A stretch of 64,000 nucleotides of DNA from Hyaloraphidium curvatum. Its lineage: Eukaryota > Monoblepharomycota > Hyaloraphidiomycetes > Hyaloraphidiales > Hyaloraphidiaceae. Under the pieces are notes generated by a model. The model saw only the letters and a list, made by a program, of their open reading frames with translations. It was not told where the DNA came from and ran no database searches. Position numbers and translations under genes: made by a program. The DNA lies in assembly GCA_025558095.1 (NCBI GenBank), contig JAIVFI010000037.1, forward strand, positions 124,001-188,000, read 5' to 3'. This document shows positions 21,801 to 30,958 of this stretch, piece by piece (positions within the stretch are counted from its first letter, which is position 1; every line of letters begins with the position of its first letter).

Positions 21801-21980
21801 GGCCTCGAGGTGACCACGCACGAGCTTCCGGACGCCGAGCACAGGGCGATGCTCGGGGAGGAGAGGCTGCACAGGCACCTGATCGACATGACGTGCGTGT
21901 ACGAGGACGTGAAGGAGGTGAAGCTGTCGCAGCTGGAGCGGATGAGGGACCGCTTCAAGTCTTTGATGGGCAAGCATTAG
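18882..21980 (+). CDS. LCAT/PDAT-family acyltransferase with C2-like segment and long coiled coil inside the catalytic domain
   Basis: A 1032-residue intronless protein. N-terminal part: HPVMIVPGFMSSGL (lid/oxyanion region), a NLDAWPYDWRLYP block and the nucleophile elbow AHSMGC (Ser near residue 250), then MGGPFLGASKG. The C-terminal part resumes the same fold: LVYGTGRRTEIGF, the Asp motif CGDGTVAL (near 954) and the His in DAEHRAML (near 986). Together these are the triad and order of lecithin:cholesterol / phospholipid:diacylglycerol acyltransferases. Between the halves lie a C2-like beta segment (about 380-480), a highly charged coiled coil (about 480-680) and an acidic linker. No N-terminal membrane anchor is evident from the chosen ATG (MFSLRSPAEL). 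Acyl transfer in lipid storage or turnover is the likely role. Confidence 0.8.
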   Translation: MFSLRSPAELLREAGCRPHHPVMIVPGFMSSGLVCRDSRVPKWRGRRLWLDVAKIVLAAEEALADLADSAPVPLDASAPSELEPNSVLPPRSSSLRQRAVEPDGEPGSPASPAAPNPATPAAAPAETIPRARAFLAHLGLQHPSLRAHPPGIRVGPLEGTQGVDFLSTTTFVAGSTYVFGPLLESFRAVGYIDGVNLDAWPYDWRLYPGDIECASTTKPPDSWFNSLIERLEEMQKDSGGRKAVILAHSMGCRLVHYLSLWAESNGLAARLDACVDKVIAMGGPFLGASKGIRSVATGDSMGLPFLTDDEQVWLARHLASPPFLFPSLPSAWSHLAPHLFPADAGDEGAYCLLKLEAHVEVRIAWVDLDAPAEPDPKAGPDVLTIELTWRGKPLRSLPAAAVYPPAAGTRLTWPAPQEFQLAAGAADRIAGDGVLRVAVYSAKRGLLGEGTVDLGSMDPLPKDGELVTPAERIALLDLQAGMTQAQRDAAEVERRRKEAAKRKEREAQAAEKAERDQKKRVEEAAKKRAKFAEWEVKEKEKVRDTLAKEAEARAWRLQQARERIPRRRAEDEERLARELEQMASKHKLELSLCETDLARAKLLRKQSEVMGKWERAAAKSREKWDRRDAADLAKAEKHKVDEDLKAAQRGAALWLALDRKKGDYRAKLEKELEQLGFTVERLASESLLVPPELQHTESFASDVSELPSSALPAKVRAQDTDISEAVESGANSPVALLVTRSDMSDTLSSAPSVVPDLEATEGSQSDATLASDRALLLDVPPTKEELRQRAREAAPVIGYVGLSATFYPADSSVYSVASPSEPGVRYAPTTTAEVLALDGALAVVNLIRDVYDADPIFGPGGKNLAARVPRALRSWHLVYGTGRRTEIGFVVRRRTKRITPGPDGQLWNRFKLDDRPYGHVGNGIVIQGGIVYETENVTQPAILSPTPGQAFRSCGDGTVALVSLLHPLTWRRHGLEVTTHELPDAEHRAMLGEERLHRHLIDMTCVYEDVKEVKLSQLERMRDRFKSLMGKH

Positions 21981-22009
21981 CGTGGATGTGGAAGAACGTA
22001 CTAGTGGAG

Positions 22010-22250
22010 CACCTTTTGCCTGGAACAAACACTCGATCGACTCAATACATATGGTTAAGCAATTGGCAGCACCGGAGTTGGGAAGAGATCGGGAACAGCT
22101 CCGGTTGAAGCGAAGCTCGGCGGGGCCGGCGGGATTGGCGGTGCCTCCTTCCTAGTAAATGCGAATGCCGCCGGATCGCCCTTCGTCGCCATTCGAGGCT
22201 CGGCATAGGAGGTGTCTTGGGTGCCATGGCGGTTTACCGCGTTCCCGCAG
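22010..22250 (-). pseudogene. Decayed copy of the 3' end of the lectin-TM-SH3 gene
   Basis: The segment matches the neighbouring gene at 23690-25412 in two blocks. 22095-22207 resembles 24141-24250, the cytosolic tail: the copy reads DTSYAEPRMATKGDPAAFAF, the gene DVSFAEPQMTAKGDSATFAF. 22013-22093 resembles 23587-23680, the stop and 3' UTR (shared CACCTTTTGCCTGGAACAAA). The roughly 450 nt between the blocks, including the SH3 domain, is missing. No start codon or upstream lectin part is present. It is therefore a truncated, diverged duplicate lying in the same orientation about 1.6-2 kb from its source. Expression is not expected. Confidence 0.7.
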
Positions 22251-22418
22251 GCCGAAATTGTTCGGGCTAGCCACCCCGATGCCCCCCGCCGATCGTGCGG
22301 AGTTATTGCGGTGGCGTCATCGGGCGGCGGCACTTTCCGTCTCCCGTTTCCAAATCACGCCCCGGCTCGCATATAAAGCCGCGCCATCCGCCGCGCGCTC
22401 CAGAGCGCAACCGGAAGC

Positions 22419-23499
22419 ATGTCGCTCGCAACCGAAGATGGCGTCTACGCGGGCCCGCGCAGCATCGTCGGCGCCCTGAAGTTCATCGACTTGTCCACAG
22501 TCCAGGGCGACCGCCCGCGGACGTGGTCGGGGACCTACAACGCCCGCCGAACTACGAGCGCGCAGAGTACTCCGAGCCCGTGATCGACCTGCGCTCCGTC
22601 GACGCAACGGAGTTCACCCTGGACGTCAACGGATTCAAGGTCATCAATGAGCCGACGGCGATGGCGCCGGATGACTTCTACGACGAGGAGAAACTCAAGA
22701 CGGTGTACCACCCTGAGGTCGAGAGGCTTATCAAGAAGCACACGGGGGCGACGAGGACGCTCGGTAGGCATCGCGCGCCACCCGCTGTTGGCCCGTAGTA
22801 CAACGTCTCCGCCCGTCCCAGTATTCGACACCATCGTCCGCTCGCCAAGGACAAACATCCCGCCGGGCGACGCCATACACAGCGACTGTATGCCTGCTCG
22901 CTATCGCGATGTTCGTGCGAACTCCGTCCGCTGACGCTTTCTCGCGCAGACACCCGCAAGTCCGGATACGCTCGTGCGCGCGACCATCTCTCCCCCGAGG
23001 AAGCCGACCGCCTGACCAAAGGACGCTTCGTCATCATCAACCTTTGGCGTCCCATCAGAGTAGGCAGATCGAGACTTGAATTCCCGGGTGATCTCACCGC
23101 TTCCACCGCATGCAGACGGTCGTCTCCTACCCGCTCTGCCTCGCCGACGCAACCACTGCACCGTACGAAGACCTCATTACCCAGGACTTGGTTTACCCGC
23201 ACCGCGTGGGTGAGACGGGCGTTTTCGCCCACAAGCCCGGGCGGAAGTTCTACTACACATCGAACCAGCGCATCGACGAGGCCTACGTCCTCAAGACGTT
23301 CGAAAGCGATCCGTCCAGGGCAGGGTGAGTGTGCAGTACCGCGTCCGCGGTGGCCGCGTGCTGATGTACCCAAAGTTCGCACCGCACGGGGCGTTCAGGG
23401 ATCCGCAGGCGCCGGAGGATGCGCCGCCGAGGGAGAGCTTGGAAGTCAGGGTGCTCGTGTTCTTCGAAGATGATGCCGCAAACGGCGTGAAGTTGTAGA
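22419..23499 (+). CDS. CmcJ/NvfI/GA4-desaturase-like oxygenase family protein, two frame breaks
   Basis: From the ATG at 22419 the protein follows the fungal family annotated as GA4 desaturase / CmcJ-like methoxylase / hydroxylase. It has a short beta start (ALKFIDLS), DLRSVDATEFTLDVNGF, YHPEVERLIKKHTGA, VFD.IVR, the His-containing IHSDYT, RFVIINLWRPI, and a C-terminal HGAFRDP...ESLEVRVLVFF block. Members act on small molecules using a metal centre. Introns are read at 22765-22820 (GTAGGC...CCCAG), 22887-22950 (GTATGC...GCGCAG) and 23050-23109 (GTAGGC...TGCAG). The frame shifts by one missing base near 22510 (CCC run) and near 23325 (GGG run), so the gene is either recently broken or wrongly assembled. 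No biosynthetic cluster surrounds it. Confidence 0.62.
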
Positions 23500-23689
23500 G
23501 TGGCAAACGTTGTGCGAGTGTTGCTGTGATATAGAATGTGTGAGCATTCTGTCGCCCATGCTGGGACAGGTTCTTCAAGAGATTGGCGGACACCTTTTGC
23601 CTGGAACAAACGCTCGATCGAGTCAATACATAGCAGCATTCCAATGAATAAGCAATTGGCACCGGAGTTGGGGAGCAGAGAGGATACAG

Positions 23690-25412
23690 CTACGCTTGCG
23701 GCTCGAGCTTGGCAAGAGCCGCCAGTGGGAAGACGCCCCGGACCTTCGTGGTCAGGTTCGTTCCCGTGGCCCAGCCGTCCGCGTAGACCTAAAGTTAACA
23801 AGGCGGGTCAACAGGCAAGTCATGACATCCGGAAAACAACACCAACCTCTTCGACCATCACGAGGTTGGACTCGCTAAGGACAATCTCGTCCTCGTTCGT
23901 CGGCACGAAGGTGCGAATGCAAACGTACTTGCCCGTCGCTCCTCGAGAGGCTGTCGAGGCGGAAGCGGAATTCGCCGCCACCGTCCCCGCTGCGGCGGCG
24001 CCGGCGACGCCGGCGGCCCCCGCGAGCGCACCGCCAGCGATTGAGTCCATGGCGATCGTGTAGCCGGGGTAGCCTGCCGCCGTAGGAGAGTCCGGACCCG
24101 ACGGCTGCAGGGTGTAGTTGGCAAGCGGGCTGGCAGCCGCGCCCGGGTCGTTGAAGGAAAGCTCGGCGGGGGGCACGTATGGCGGTGGCTCCTTGCCAGC
24201 AAACGCGAATGTCGCCGAATCGCCCTTGGCCGTCATCTGGGGCTCGGCAAAAGAGACATCCTTGGGTGTCTCGGCGGCGGCGGTGGCGGCGGGTTGGTTG
24301 CGCTTCCGCGTAAAGTACCAGGCGAGCAGGCCCAGGGCAACAAGCAGCGCGAGAACACCAATGACGATCCCGACGATGGCGCCGACGGAGAGACCGCCGC
24401 TGGAAGTCGACCCGTTGGAAGGCACGCAGGAGGTGCCGTCGTAGACAAAGCCGTCCAAGCAGGTGCAGGTAGCCGAGCTGGAGAGCGTAGCGTTGGAGCC
24501 GCCGCAGTGGAGCATGGCGAAGGACTGCATGCGCTGCCTGTTGGCCCGCCAGCCGGTTTGGGCGGTGAAGCCGACGTAGACTTGCGGCGCGCTCCGAAAC
24601 AGGCCAGGGATGTCGAGGTTCGGGCAGGTGAAGTTGACCGTCATCTGGCTCGTGCCCGCTAGCGCTCCGGCATCCGACTGGCCCGGAGGCACGACGTTCG
24701 AGGCATTGACGAACGCGGGCGCTCCGCCACCGGGGTAAAGGAACGTCACGGTCCACTTCCTAAAGTCGCGGAGAGCATACGGTGTCGGCAGCTGGACGTC
24801 GCATTTCACATCTCCCGGCCACATGAACTTGCGGTTGGTGAAGACGGCGATGAAGTTGTTCGGAGGCTCAGCGAGGTCGTCCTCGACACCGACGTTGTTG
24901 GACCAGGAGTCGGCGTGGAGGTGGAAGGTGGGCTCGTTCGAAAGCGGCCTGGGCCGGTCGTAGATCATGTCGGGTCGTCCGTCCGGGAGCTGTGCGGGGG
25001 CCGAGGACCGGATGATGAAGCCCACGCCGTCTGCGCCCGAATAGTTATAGTTGTCGATTGGGGCGCCTTGGGGGAAGGTCTGGATCGGCTCGTCGAGCGT
25101 GAACGAGAAGGTGACGGAGAACGACGAGAGCAGGGACGAGGAAATGGGGGAGTTGAAGTATCCCGCGCCCTCCTGACTGTGGTCCGACGGCGTGAGCTGT
25201 AGATCCCCGCTTTGGAAGGTCGCGTTCCCGCTGCGCGTCCAGTAGGCGGTGCCGAACGCCTGCGACGTGCCCGATACGATCCTCTGGGGCACGGTGTGAG
25301 ATGCCGCAGACGGCGGCCGGGAACGCGGCACCTTCGCGGGGAACGAGTTCTGCGCCATTGCACCCACTACGCCGACAACAAGCAGGCACGCAGTAACAAC
25401 GGCGTCGCGCAT
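23690..25412 (-). CDS. Single-pass receptor-like protein: L-type lectin, TM helix, cytosolic SH3 domain
   Basis: Exons 25412-23847 and 23788-23690 encode 554 residues. A signal peptide (about 1-22) is followed by an L-type (leguminous) lectin domain: FGTAYWTRSGNATF, GADGVGFIIRSS, LHADSWSNNVGVED, and VYVGFTAQTGW near 310. These are the strands that build the carbohydrate pocket. A short Cys pair (CTCLDGF...SCVPS) precedes a transmembrane helix (about 343-365, stop-transfer RKRN). The cytosolic part has a PPPYVPP stretch and ends in an SH3 fold (about 496-551: VPTNEDEIVLSES... VYADGWATGTN... GVFPLAAL). The 58-nt intron (GTTGGT...CTTTAG) splits the SH3 domain. The ATG at 25412 places the signal peptide at the N-terminus. 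A lectin sensor linked to SH3 signalling is the natural inference. Confidence 0.83.
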
Positions 25413-25770
25413 CGCGACGGGCGGCGGATCCCGATGGGCGCGGGCCGAGGGGACGAAGTGGGGCACAGCAACCAGTCGATCCGACCCTTCGTTTCCGATC
25501 ACCCCGCACGCCAAGCCACCTGAACGCAACGTTCGGAACTTAGACTGAATCGCACCTCGGAGACAATCAACGGGTATTGGAAAACATTGTTCGATCCGGG
25601 CTCCAGTGTTCCTGAGTTTGGACGGCATGAAGTTGGAATGGAACGGATCGTCCGATGCCGCAGCAGCCGCAAACCGTACCTGGGCGAGTTACTCAACGAA
25701 ACACACCTGATATTATAGCTCTGGTGTAGCTCGTGCCTCGTGATAAAGGGTGGAACGGGCAGGTGCCGCG

Positions 25771-27107
25771 ATGGCTGGGACCAGCATCCCCCTCCAGTTC
25801 CTTTTCGTTTCCCACAAAGATGGCCTATCCGCGGGCAAGGAGCCCAAAGGAGATGCCGCCCTTCCTCCCGGCGCCGAAAAGAACATCGACCCCGCCGATG
25901 CGGACTTCATCGAGCGATTCGACTCCAAAACCTCGTCGCTTGCCGCCGAAGTGGACATCGCGTTGGCTGCGCTCGAATCCGTCCTCCGCCGCCCTTCTCC
26001 CGCCGCCTCGGACGTCCAGCTGGCCATTGACGCTTACGTGGGGGCTTGGGATTGCCTGGACCCGCTTTTGCGGGCGAATCTTCGCCTCAGGTTCGTGCCG
26101 TCGGATTCCCGTCGCGACGCGCTTCCCGACCTGCTCGCGGACCACCGGGAACTCGGCGACGTTACATCATGTGCTTCGGCGACGGCTCAGCTGCGTACTA
26201 GGCGCTTGCAAGCCGCCTGTTCCGCCCACTCTACGGGCTGATCAGGAGGCAGGTTTTTCTCCACCTCGAACCTGGACTGCATCGCTTTTACGGGTTCATG
26301 GACACGGACAATGGCCGCAGGGGCGTGCTAGTCGGCATGGCGCCACGGCTGCACCAGGCCAAGGTGCGGGAACGCGTCTTGTCCTTGGTCAACAGCCCGG
26401 TGTACCGACGACTCGTGTTTGGTACCAGCGTGATGTCCAGCCTTGTGTGGGCATCGAGGACCAACCGCAAGAGGTTCCTCGAAGACGTGGATCTGCATGA
26501 CGCCCTCATTGCGTTTGTGATGGACTTCGTTGCTGCGGACCGCGTCACGGACGACATGGCAAAGAACCCCAAGCGTTTGGCATACGAAATCCAGGCGGCC
26601 ACGCTCTTGCTCGACTTTGTGGTTGCCGAACGCCCGCAGCAGTGGGTGGAGCGCGCGGCTGACCCCGCCCGTGCCCGGCTGGGGCTGCCGGTGATCTATT
26701 CCAAGGGCTATCGGCCCGGGGCCGTCGGAGGCTTTGACAGAGACTCCCTCATGAGCACGCTCTCTGAGCTTATGATGTGGCTGACCGGCCTCACGCGCAC
26801 GGACACCCATTTGCACCAGCTGACCGAGCCAATCCAGCACTTGGCCACAGCGTCCTTCACTTTGCTGCAATCGGCGTTCGTGCCCGTCGCCATGCCGGAG
26901 ATGCCCGGCATCATGGATGAATATCGGAAGGATGTGAAGGCTTACGGCAAGGTCGCACCCAGCTTCTGCGACCTGTGCGGACAGGCTCCCGCGGAAGGCG
27001 CGAAGCTGAAGAAGTGCTCGAGGTGCGGGATCGCTTGGTACTGCTCGGCCGAGTGCCAGAGGGAAGACTGGAAGGCGCACAAGCCCGCGTGCTCCGGCAA
27101 GAAGTGA
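25771..27107 (+). CDS. MYND zinc-finger protein of a local paralogous family
   Basis: Exons 25771-26160 and 26202-27107 give 431 residues. The large N-terminal region is helical and unrecognised (DVDLHDALIAFVMDFVAAD, LPVIYSKGYRP). The C-terminus is a canonical MYND finger (CDLCGQAP...KCSRCGIAWYCSAECQREDWKAHKPAC, about 385-427). A plain reading shows a frame change and a TAG. Both vanish if a 41-nt intron (GTTACA...TACTAG) is removed, and the resulting junction ELGD/ALASRLFRPLYGL aligns with the paralogue at 37112-38445. MYND proteins usually bind proline-rich partners. The specific role is unknown. The intron is atypical in its donor, so this join should be treated as likely rather than certain. 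Confidence 0.65.
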
Positions 27108-27264
27108 AGATTGCGGTAGTCACAGCTGGTATATGTTGGCTATGTGCACTATTTGGATAAGCGACACAGGTGACACAGGTTCGATCAGGTCGCAGATTCG
27201 CCCATGTTGCTCACTCCCCCATTGATTCCAACCAATATGATACTACCCGCGGCTCTCCGCCCCT

Positions 27265-30200
27265 TCAGTCGTACCTGACGAACTGCAGGGTGCGCGAGAC
27301 AAAGTCGCGGCGGTCCGTGTTGGGCGCCCAGTTGTCGCCGTAGTAGAGGCGGCACCACTGCGCGCCCCAGAGGCTCCCGCCGGTCGCGCAGACAACTGTC
27401 GGGTACCACGCGCGGCTGTTGTTGATGCTGGTGGCCAGCAGCCTGGGCGATTCCCAGTTGAGCCCGTCGTCCGAAGCCGAGATGTAGAGGCGGAAGTTCC
27501 AGCCGTGCCAGACCATGACCCATTTGTTCAGGTAGGTGTTGAAGTGCACGTGCGGGTTGGCACCGGGTGCGAGGGCGAGGCCTGTGATCCGGTCCCTGCG
27601 CAGGAATACGAGTCAGCACATGCATCCCATCGCACAAGAAGCCAGTTCGGCAACACCCACCAGTTGAAGCTCCCGTCCGCGTTCACCGTACCCCCGACCG
27701 GGAACCCCCTGCCGCCCAGCCCAGGCACGTTGAAGCCGACGTTGGGCCCGCCCCACTTCCTCCAGGTGCCGGGCCTCCCCTCCGGGTCCGAGCTCACGGC
27801 CATCGAGAGCCAGTACTCCCCGCCGTACCAGAGCTTCCACCGGCGTTCCCACCAGTCCCACGCCACACCGAAATCGCCGTTGCCTCCCCAGCGCGGCGCC
27901 GAGTCCGGCGGGCGGGGATCGGCGGCGGTGATGATCTGCCCGGCGTCGGTCCAGGTGATGCCCTCGTCGTACGAGTAGGCCACGCCGATGGACTTCCAGC
28001 ACTCGCAGGCGGGGCACGTGCGGGGCCAGTAGTTGTCCTGGGCGTGGTAGAAGCCGACCAATGTGGTGGGGTTGGTGGGGACGCGCTGCACGTGCATGAG
28101 CCTGGGAACGGGAAGGTGAGGACTCGGAAGGAAGGAGGCGGACGGTGACGGCTCACCATTTCCCGCCGTTGTCGTACCGCCATCCGTCGAACCGACCGCC
28201 AAAGTTGGCTCGCCGCGGGTTGAGCGTCCACTGGTTCTCTACATACGGGCCCGTGCCTATGGATCGGTGGTTCTCGGACTCGGTCCAGAAGAAGATCTGG
28301 GGCCACGATTTGACGTCAGCAAACTCAACCGCCGACCTTCGGATCCGCCCGAGCTCACCCAATGTAACCCGTCCCTGCTCCTGATGCTCGGCAGCACGCT
28401 GTCCGGCGTGACGTGGAAGAAGTTGCTGTACCTCCTGTCGACGTTGTTTGGCGCCAGCCCGTACGGCCCCAGGACAAAGTTCCAGTTCCTCGACGGCCTC
28501 ACCCCCGGCCTCGCTGGTCCCAGCGCCGGCATCACCGCCTGCGCGCACCCCGCCGGCGCGGTCTTGGCGATGACCTGCAGCCACGCATCGCGGCACCACC
28601 CCGGGGCGTGGTACTCGGCGCAGACCTGCCCGTTGGCGTTCCAGGTGTGCGGCGGGGCAGACATGCCGGAGCAGCCGGTGCCGGGGAAGGTGGTGCAGCC
28701 GCCCGGGGAGGAGGAGGCGCACTGGATGTTGCCGTCCTCGAGGGCGTGCACAAGCATGGACGAGCCGGGGTTGTCGCACGGCGTGATGCATTGCCATTCG
28801 CCGGGGGCGGTGCAGGTGGGAGCCGAGAGGCCGCGGGTGAGGACCTCCCGTCCGTCTGCCGGGAACATGGCGGATCAGTGTCGAGGCACGGTCGACAAGG
28901 CGAGCGATCCCACCGTAGCACCAGTTGCCGACCACGTATCCCGCGCACCCGAAACCCCCCGTTGATTCCGCGGCCGACGGCGCTATGTTCCCCGCGCACG
29001 TCGCCCCTTGGTACCATCTGCAGTTCCCCCCCGTCCCCGCGCACCGCACGTTTCCGTCGGCCCCCTGGGTGACGAAGATGGAGGTGGACTGCGAGTATGC
29101 GCAGGGCGCGATGCAGCGCCAGTTGGAGTTGGCGGCCGGGGCTTGGCAGGTGGGGGCGGGCAGGTTGGCGGTGAGGATCTGGCGGGCGTCGAAGCACCTG
29201 TCAAGCAGAGAATGCGGTCAGAGCCGGCAGTGCGTCCCGCGAGCCATGAACGCACCAGGTTCCAAATGCAAAACTGAAGCAGCTTGCTCCGGACGCCGAC
29301 GTTGCCGGCGGCGCCGTCAGCCCCGCGCACCTGTTCCCCACGTACCAGTCGCACCTGTCCCCCGCCCGTCCCGCGCAGCTTATCGTTCCCGTGGCCGACA
29401 CGGTCACGAACACGGACCGGTTCCCGTTCAGGTAGCACGGGGCCAGGCACCGCCAGGTGCCGCCGCGCACGGCGCCGCAGGCGGGGGCCGCACGGCCGCC
29501 GATCACGACCTGATAGCCGTCGGTACACCATGTGCCGGGCACGTACGAGGCGCAGCGCATGCCGTTGGCCTGGATGGCGGGCGGGCCACGGCGGCCGCCG
29601 CAGTTGGTCGACTGCGGTGGGAGGGGTGCAGAGGTCAGCGAGAAGTCGTGGCACGCAAGGCGTAGACTTCCCACCTGATACCAAGTGCAGGCGCCGCCAT
29701 TGGGGCCCGCGCACTGCACGGTCCCGTTGGCGCCTCTCCTGACAAACAGGCTCGCAGTGTTGCGCCATGCGCACGGGGCGATGCAGCGCCACGGACCCGG
29801 GGCCACGGGCGCGCGGTTGGTGCCGATGGTGCAGATCGGCCGGGGCCTGCCCAGGACCAGAACCTGGCGGGCCCCGAGGCACCACGAATTCTGGTCGTAC
29901 CGCTGGCACGCCCCGGTCTGGTAGGAGTTGGGCGCCGGGGGCCTAGCACGGCCACCGCAGGTCGCGCCGTTGTAGCGCGAGCAGCGGCCGGTGCGGGCTG
30001 CGTCCCTGCCGCCGGCGCACCGCACCCCGCCGTTGGCGTCCTGGGCGACGAAGACGGAGCGCACGGTGCCGTTCTCGGGACACAGGGCCATGCATCGCCA
30101 TTGCAAAGGCAGCAGTGGTATGCCGTTGGGCGCGAGACCGCCGCCGCCGATGGTTGGGGCGGTGCCGTTGTTCCACACGGGCACCGATTCCTGGCGAGGG

Positions 30201-30519
30201 CAATCGGCGGGTGCAGAAGGGCGGCAGAGAAGCGATCGTCAGCGCCGGCAGCGTCCCGGGGAAGGGGGATGAAGTCAGCATTTCCGACTGCGGACGTCAG
30301 CGAGGGGCCGGGAGGGTGGGAGCCTCCCGAGCCCGTTCGGGCACTCACGGGCGGCAAGATCACCGGCGGGAACGACGTCGCCGCGGCGGGTGCGCAGATC
30401 GCGGCGAATGCGGCGGCGGCGAGCGATGCGGCGAGCAGGAAGCGGGCGGCGCGGCCGGTTATGGAGGGCTGCGCGGGCGCCCGCATCGCGGGATCGCGGG
30501 GCCCGGAGTTGGCGGGCAT
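27265..30519 (-). CDS. Secreted protein with five Cys-rich W-x-C modules and a C-terminal glycosidase-like beta-propeller
   Basis: Eight exons in consistent phase: 30519-30349, 30190-29675, 29611-29331, 29197-28914, 28855-28359, 28296-28157, 28101-27661 and 27595-27265 (886 residues). A signal peptide spans about residues 20-50. Five modules of roughly 80-100 residues follow. Each is centred on W[RQ]C[IML][AT][PL]C, about 20 residues later a CAG or CAS, then C-x-WY or a similar end. The C-terminal 400 residues show repeated propeller blade motifs: GVAYSYDEGITW, KLWYGGEYW, MVWHGWNFRLYISASDDGLNW and WCRLYYGDNW. These are reminiscent of five-bladed glycoside hydrolases (GH43/GH32/GH130-type). 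I cannot assign catalytic acids with confidence. It probably binds, and perhaps cleaves, extracellular glycans. One intron (63 nt) preserves frame if unspliced. Confidence 0.72.
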
Positions 30520-30958
30520 CTTCTCGGGCGGCTGCGGTAATTGCACGCTTCAGGCTCGCCGCATGACCCAGGTGGAGCGTCGGAAGCTGCGCACCCAGCG
30601 CGTTGCGCGCTGAACCAGCCGCCAGGTCCCCCGCCGCAGCGGCAATCCGCCGATCCCTTCCGTTTCCGTTATGGGCGATGCCGCCGCCACACACACCGAT
30701 ACGGATTCCGGTGGCAAGTGCCGGAGCGCATCGAGGGCGCCGTGTGCAGGGCTCGCGTACTCTGGACAGCGTTCGCCAAGGATTTCGCGCCAGGTGATTG
30801 CGGGGAGAACAGGGGGCTGCACAGCCCGATCCGATCCGGATTCTCATCTGCAGATCCTTTCGATTGATTGACCGAACAGATACATGTGACGTAAAGTCCT
30901 GTACAGATACGCGGATAAAGATAGACACAGATATCGGATGGCGGCCTCCAACCCCCGA
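30520..30958. other. Intergenic spacer, promoter side of the Cys-module gene
   Basis: About 440 nt between the start of the Cys-module/propeller gene and the end of the upstream mosaic-protein gene, both on the minus strand. An AT-richer patch with short ATAC/GATA-like strings lies at 30870-30950. No coding frame with local bias is seen. Confidence 0.3.

Noticed and set aside
26161-26201. In-frame TAG and frame change suggesting that the MYND gene is broken
   Set aside because: A 41-nt GT...AG intron removes both and restores alignment with the paralogue.
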